In this document: positions 60,830-64,000 of the stretch, piece by piece
Numbering within the stretch: the stretch's first letter is position 1
How the letters are laid out: each line of letters begins with the position of its first letter
From: Bacillus sp. SJS
GTDB taxonomy: Bacteria; Bacillota; Bacilli; Bacillales; Bacillaceae
DNA length: 64,000 nt
Assembly (NCBI RefSeq): GCF_000732485.2
Contig: NZ_JAQV02000022.1
Span: 1 to 64,000 of the forward strand
Direction of reading: 5' to 3'
Translations under genes and position numbers: made by a program
The notes under the pieces: generated by a model
Seen by the model: the letters and a program-made list of their open reading frames with translations, nothing else
The model's database searches: none
Told to the model about the DNA's origin: nothing

Positions 60830-62995
60830 TTATTTGAGCTTCAGCTTTGCCAGTGCATCCGCTAAAGCATTGTTGGAAAAATCATCATCCTGCTTTTTCA
60901 TATAATTCGCCACTTCTTTTTTGGATACCTTCTGATTCTTCTCTTTGCCTTTGCGCTCATTGAAGGCAGAGAGTTTTTCACGGTGTCCGCATGAACACGT
61001 AAACATCTGTCCTTCCCCTTCACCGCGGAGTTCAAGGCGTTTGTGGCATTTCGGGCAGCGGGCATTTGTCGTCTTGGAAATGTTTTTCCTGTTTCCGCAC
61101 TCACGGTCCTGACATACAAGCATTTTGCCTTTTTTGCCCTTCACTTCAAGCATCAGCTTGCCGCAATCCGGGCATTTAGTTCCCGTTACGTTATCATGCT
61201 TAAACTTTTGCTCGCTGTTTTTTATATCCGAAACAACCTGGCCTGCGTATGTTTTCATTTCTAAAATGAATGTATCCTTAGGAAGCTTGCCCTTGGCGAT
61301 GGCTGCGAGCTTCTGTTCCCACTCAGCCGTCAGAACCGGAGACTTCAATTCTTCCGGAACGAGTCCGAGAAGCTGCTTGCCCTTCGATGTAACCGCCAGA
61401 TCCTTGCCGCGCTTTTCAATGACGAAAGAACTGAACAGCTTTTCGATAATATCAGCACGGGTCGCCACCGTACCCAGCCCGCCTGTCTCACCAATCGTTT
61501 TAATCAGGTCTTTGTCTTCACCAGCCATAAATTTCGCCGGGTTTTCCATGGCCGACAGAAGTGTACCTTCATTGAACCGTTCCGGAGGCTTCGTTTCTCC
61601 TGAAGTTTGAGAAATGACCGGGTCAATCCGGTCTCCCTCTTTGACAAGCGGCACATCTGAAGCAGACTCTTCATCCGGGTCTTTTCCGGCTGCTTCCTTC
61701 CATCCCAAGGATAGAACACGGTTGCCCCTCGCCGTAAATTCCTCACCGCCAATAACAGCGGTAATGGACGTTTGTTCGTATTCGTAAGGATCTGATAAAA
61801 CTGCTAAAAACCGTCTGACAATCAAATCATAAATGTTTCGTTCCTGGCTCGTCAGCGAGGATTGAAGCGGTGTTTCCTCGGTTGGAATAATCGCATGGTG
61901 ATCGGATACCTTCGTATCATCAACAAACGCTTTACTCACCTTAATCCCTTTTCTCAATATAGCCGCCGCATAAGGAGCATAGGGTTTAACCTCAACAGCT
62001 TTCACGCGTTCCTTCAGCGTGCTTGCCATATCCGAGGTCAAATACCTGGAATCCGTACGGGGGTATGTGACCGCCTTATGCTGTTCATAAAGCTTTTGCA
62101 TAATCGATAGCGTCTGCTTTGCTGAGTACTCAAAACGTTTATAAGCCTCCCGCTGCAGTTCGGTTAAATCATACAATGCCGGTGCAAAGCTCTTCTTTTT
62201 CGTTCTTTTAACTTCCTTGATTACACCGTCTTCATTTTGAAGCTTTTTCAGAAGATTGCCGGCCTGCTCTGAATCGAACATTCTTGTTTCATTAGTTTTT
62301 CCGTTTCTCCAAGTCAGCTTAAGACCATCCTTTGTCGAAGCGGAAAGGCCATAAAATGGTTTCGGCTTAAATTGGCTGATTTCCTCTTCCCGCTTTGCAA
62401 TCATCGCAAGTGTCGGTGTCTGAACCCGGCCGCAGGAAAGCTGTGCATTGAATTTCGTCGTCAGCGCACGCGTAGCATTAATACCGACATACCAATCGGC
62501 CTCCGAACGGGCAACAGCTGAATGGTAAAGGAACTCATACTCCTTGCCATCCTTCAGATTCTTAAATCCCTGGCGAATCGCCTGATCAGTAACGGATGAA
62601 ATCCACAAACGCTTCAACGGCTTATTGACCTTCGCCTTCTCAAGTATCCAGCGCGCAACAAGCTCGCCTTCGCGCCCGGCATCCGTTGCAATCACAATTT
62701 CCTTCACATCTCCGCGTGTCAAAAGAGCCTTCACCGCATGAAACTGCTTGCTGCTCTGTTTAATAACCGTCAGCTTTAAATGATCCGGCATAATCGGAAG
62801 CTCATTCAAATCCCAAGACTTATACTTCTGGTCATACGCCTCCGGATCGGCAAGCGTCACTAAATGTCCGAGCGCCCACGTCACAATATACTGGCCGCCC
62901 TCCAAAAAACCATTTCCCTTCCGTTCCGCCTTCAGAACGCGTGCAATATCCCTTGCTACTGATGGCTTCTCAGCCAAAACAACCGTCTTACTCAT
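60830..62995 (-). CDS. topB: DNA topoisomerase III
   Basis: A 721-residue type IA topoisomerase. TOPRIM with AEKPSVARDIARVL and VIATDAGREGELVARW; catalytic Tyr in AVTYPRTDSRYL (about 312); ends with zinc-finger-like Cys pairs (CPDCGKLMLE...CQDRECG, CPKCHKRLEL...CSCG). It relaxes negatively supercoiled DNA and separates linked molecules. AAAGGATG before ATG. First of a likely topB-yfmR operon. Confidence 0.97.
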   Translation of the reverse strand: MSKTVVLAEKPSVARDIARVLKAERKGNGFLEGGQYIVTWALGHLVTLADPEAYDQKYKSWDLNELPIMPDHLKLTVIKQSSKQFHAVKALLTRGDVKEIVIATDAGREGELVARWILEKAKVNKPLKRLWISSVTDQAIRQGFKNLKDGKEYEFLYHSAVARSEADWYVGINATRALTTKFNAQLSCGRVQTPTLAMIAKREEEISQFKPKPFYGLSASTKDGLKLTWRNGKTNETRMFDSEQAGNLLKKLQNEDGVIKEVKRTKKKSFAPALYDLTELQREAYKRFEYSAKQTLSIMQKLYEQHKAVTYPRTDSRYLTSDMASTLKERVKAVEVKPYAPYAAAILRKGIKVSKAFVDDTKVSDHHAIIPTEETPLQSSLTSQERNIYDLIVRRFLAVLSDPYEYEQTSITAVIGGEEFTARGNRVLSLGWKEAAGKDPDEESASDVPLVKEGDRIDPVISQTSGETKPPERFNEGTLLSAMENPAKFMAGEDKDLIKTIGETGGLGTVATRADIIEKLFSSFVIEKRGKDLAVTSKGKQLLGLVPEELKSPVLTAEWEQKLAAIAKGKLPKDTFILEMKTYAGQVVSDIKNSEQKFKHDNVTGTKCPDCGKLMLEVKGKKGKMLVCQDRECGNRKNISKTTNARCPKCHKRLELRGEGEGQMFTCSCGHREKLSAFNERKGKEKNQKVSKKEVANYMKKQDDDFSNNALADALAKLKLK

Positions 62996-63124
62996 GTCAA
63001 CATCCTTTCAAGGCAGGGAAAACCTGCCTGCTTTATATAAATCGCAGAAATCCGTGCGAAAATAGCCTTCTTACAGTTTATCAGAAATTAGGGCGGGTGC
63101 AAGGAATCGGGGGATGGCATGTCT

Positions 63125-63251
63125 TTGCACTGACCCCCAGTACTGCACCGCGATGGGGGAATGAGCAAAGAGCGGACAAACCCTTGCCTGGCAATGCCCT
63201 TGATAAGGGGGGACGGAGGTTTAGTGCTATAGTGGAACGGGGGTCAGTGCA
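63125..63251. repeat. 127-bp repeat copy 3
   Basis: TGCACTGACCC at the left, GGGTCAGTGCA at the right, 127 bp. One T separates it from copy 4, which follows in the same orientation; this head-to-tail arrangement matches the remnant at 168-190. Confidence 0.9.
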
Positions 63252-63252
63252 T

Positions 63253-63379
63253 TGCACTGACCCTCCATATAGTAACGCAATGGGGGAACAAGCAAAGAGC
63301 ACGCCCCCCCTTATCCCAGTTGACTTGAAAAGCAACGGGGACGGAGGTTTAATACTTTAGCAGAACGGGGGTCAGTGCA
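63253..63379. repeat. 127-bp repeat copy 4
   Basis: TGCACTGACCC ... GGGTCAGTGCA, exactly 127 bp, and the same interior as copy 3 (GGGGGAACAAGCAAAGAGC against GGGGGAATGAGCAAAGAGC). Together the two copies occupy the gap between topB and yfmL. Confidence 0.9.
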
Positions 63380-63415
63380 AGGCAAATATAGCGAGCATAA
63401 ATAGATAGCTTATCC

Positions 63416-63541
63416 GCGCCTGACCCGCTCTGCTTTAAAGCAGCAGGGGACGCAGGCTGCGGTCCTCGATCCTTTGCGCCCCAGCCGTTTGCAGAGGCGG
63501 TGCCGGAGCTTTCGTCTGATGCAGAACCGCGGGACTGGCAC
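63416..63541. repeat. related repeat copy 5 (variant ends)
   Basis: GCGCCTGACCC at the left and GGGACTGGCAC at the right, about 126 bp; the interior keeps the CAGCAGGGGACGCAG and GTGCCGGAGCTTT blocks in the same order. A variant subfamily. Confidence 0.75.
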
Positions 63542-63542
63542 C

Positions 63543-63669
63543 GTGCCAGTCCCCTTATTCTTCACCGCAGCGGGGGACAGAGGCAGCTCTCCTCAATTCC
63601 TTGCGCCCCAACCGTTCATCGGACCAGGTACCGGAGCTTTAATCCTTTATCAGAGTGCGGGTCAGACAC
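63543..63669. repeat. related repeat copy 6 (variant ends)
   Basis: GTGCCAGTCCC at the left and GGGTCAGACAC at the right, exactly 127 bp, one base (C) after copy 5. Interior TTCACCGCAGCGGGGGACAG and GTACCGGAGCTTTAATCC parallels the other copies. Confidence 0.75.
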
Positions 63670-63699
63670 CCGCACGCCACCGCCCCCCCCCCACCAAAA

Positions 63700-63728
63700 C
63701 AAAAAAGAACCCCGCCAAAGCGAGGGTC
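63700..63728 (-). terminator. terminator of yfmL
   Basis: ACCCTCGC and GCGGGGTT around TTT on the minus strand, then CTTTTTTG. Confidence 0.8.
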
Positions 63729-63736
63729 CTCCATGA

Positions 63737-64000
63737 TTATCTCTTTCTTCCATTCCGCAGCCGTTCTTCTTCCGTTAAAATATTCCCGCCAAACAATACG
63801 TTGCGTTCAAGTTCGATGCCGAGCTTTTTAGCATATTGCTTCAATTCGCGTTCTTCGCGTTCGGTTACGAGTGAGATGACGTTTCCGTTTGTCTTGGAAC
63901 CAAGTCTGCCTGTTCGGCCGGAACGGTGAACGAATTGGTCGATGTCTTCCGGGAAGTCCAGGTGGACAACCTGCTCAAGGTCTTGGATGTCCAGGCCTCT
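63737..64000 (-). CDS. yfmL: DEAD-box RNA helicase YfmL, C-terminal part (cut by window edge)
   Basis: Only the last 87 codons are in the window; the frame is open to the right edge. It begins at helicase motif V ([17 protein letters not shown]) and contains motif [10 protein letters not shown], then a basic tail ending RNGRKR. DEAD-box helicases remodel RNA in ribosome assembly and cold response. The match to yfmL rests on neighbourhood with yfmM and yfmR and on the small size of the C-terminus. Confidence 0.88.
   Translation of the reverse strand, partial: RGLDIQDLEQVVHLDFPEDIDQFVHRSGRTGRLGSKTNGNVISLVTEREERELKQYAKKLGIELERNVLFGGNILTEEERLRNGRKR

Overview
The window looks like chromosomal DNA of a spore-forming Bacillaceae bacterium (Bacillus sensu lato). 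The evidence is the moderate GC content, AGGAGG-type ribosome binding sites, sigma-A promoters, and a gene set and order that follow the Bacillus subtilis yfk-tre-yfl-yfm region: yfkAB, yfkD, chaA/yfkE, yfkF, yfkH-yfkI-yfkJ, yfkK, yfkM, treR-treA-treP, acyP/yflL, nos/yflM, yfmJ, yfmM, yfmR and yfmL. The sporulation gene pdaA, an OxdD-like oxalate decarboxylase and possible spore proteins fit a spore former. I saw no tRNA, rRNA, prophage, intact insertion sequence or CRISPR array.

Layout. 1-5.9 kb is accessory: unknown small genes between two copies of a 127-bp repeat, one of them behind a leader peptide and a large hairpin, then a LysE exporter with a divergent XRE-cupin regulator and some DUF genes. 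5.9-17.4 kb holds PPK2 kinase, pdaA, several GNAT acetyltransferases, a small kinase, a pentapeptide-repeat protein, class I fumarase, a metallo-beta-lactamase-fold hydrolase and an ABC exporter with its regulator. 17.5-30.5 kb is the conserved yfk block, with a CopC-CopD pair, a Ca2+/H+ antiporter and stress proteins; it carries a candidate small RNA and an SOS-type promoter. 30.8-38 kb has a hydrolase, a phytoene-desaturase-like enzyme and the trehalose operon. 38-50 kb has transport, FosB, an acylphosphatase and an O-antigen-ligase-like protein, plus a candidate parS site. 50-64 kb has nitric oxide synthase, two ABC-F proteins, a B12-domain/STAS pair, topoisomerase III and the end of a DEAD-box helicase.

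Repeats. Two kinds of non-coding repeat stand out. The first is a family of ~127-bp elements with 11-bp terminal inverted repeats (six copies, some in tandem one base apart). The second is five degenerate arrays built on a 20-21 bp unit (or 52 bp), at 11.1, 18.8, 25.6, 33.6 and 44.5 kb, all outside genes and mostly between convergent genes.

Most interesting candidates: (1) the 18-codon leader plus ~93-nt hairpin that hides the ribosome binding site of an 88-aa Cys-motif protein; (2) a CarH-like B12 photoreceptor-type protein translationally coupled to a PAS/STAS RsbR-like protein, a possible light input to a stressosome; (3) the two repeat systems; (4) a LexA box placed between -35 and -10 of an unassigned promoter. 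All assignments come from reading the sequence; no database search or folding program was run.
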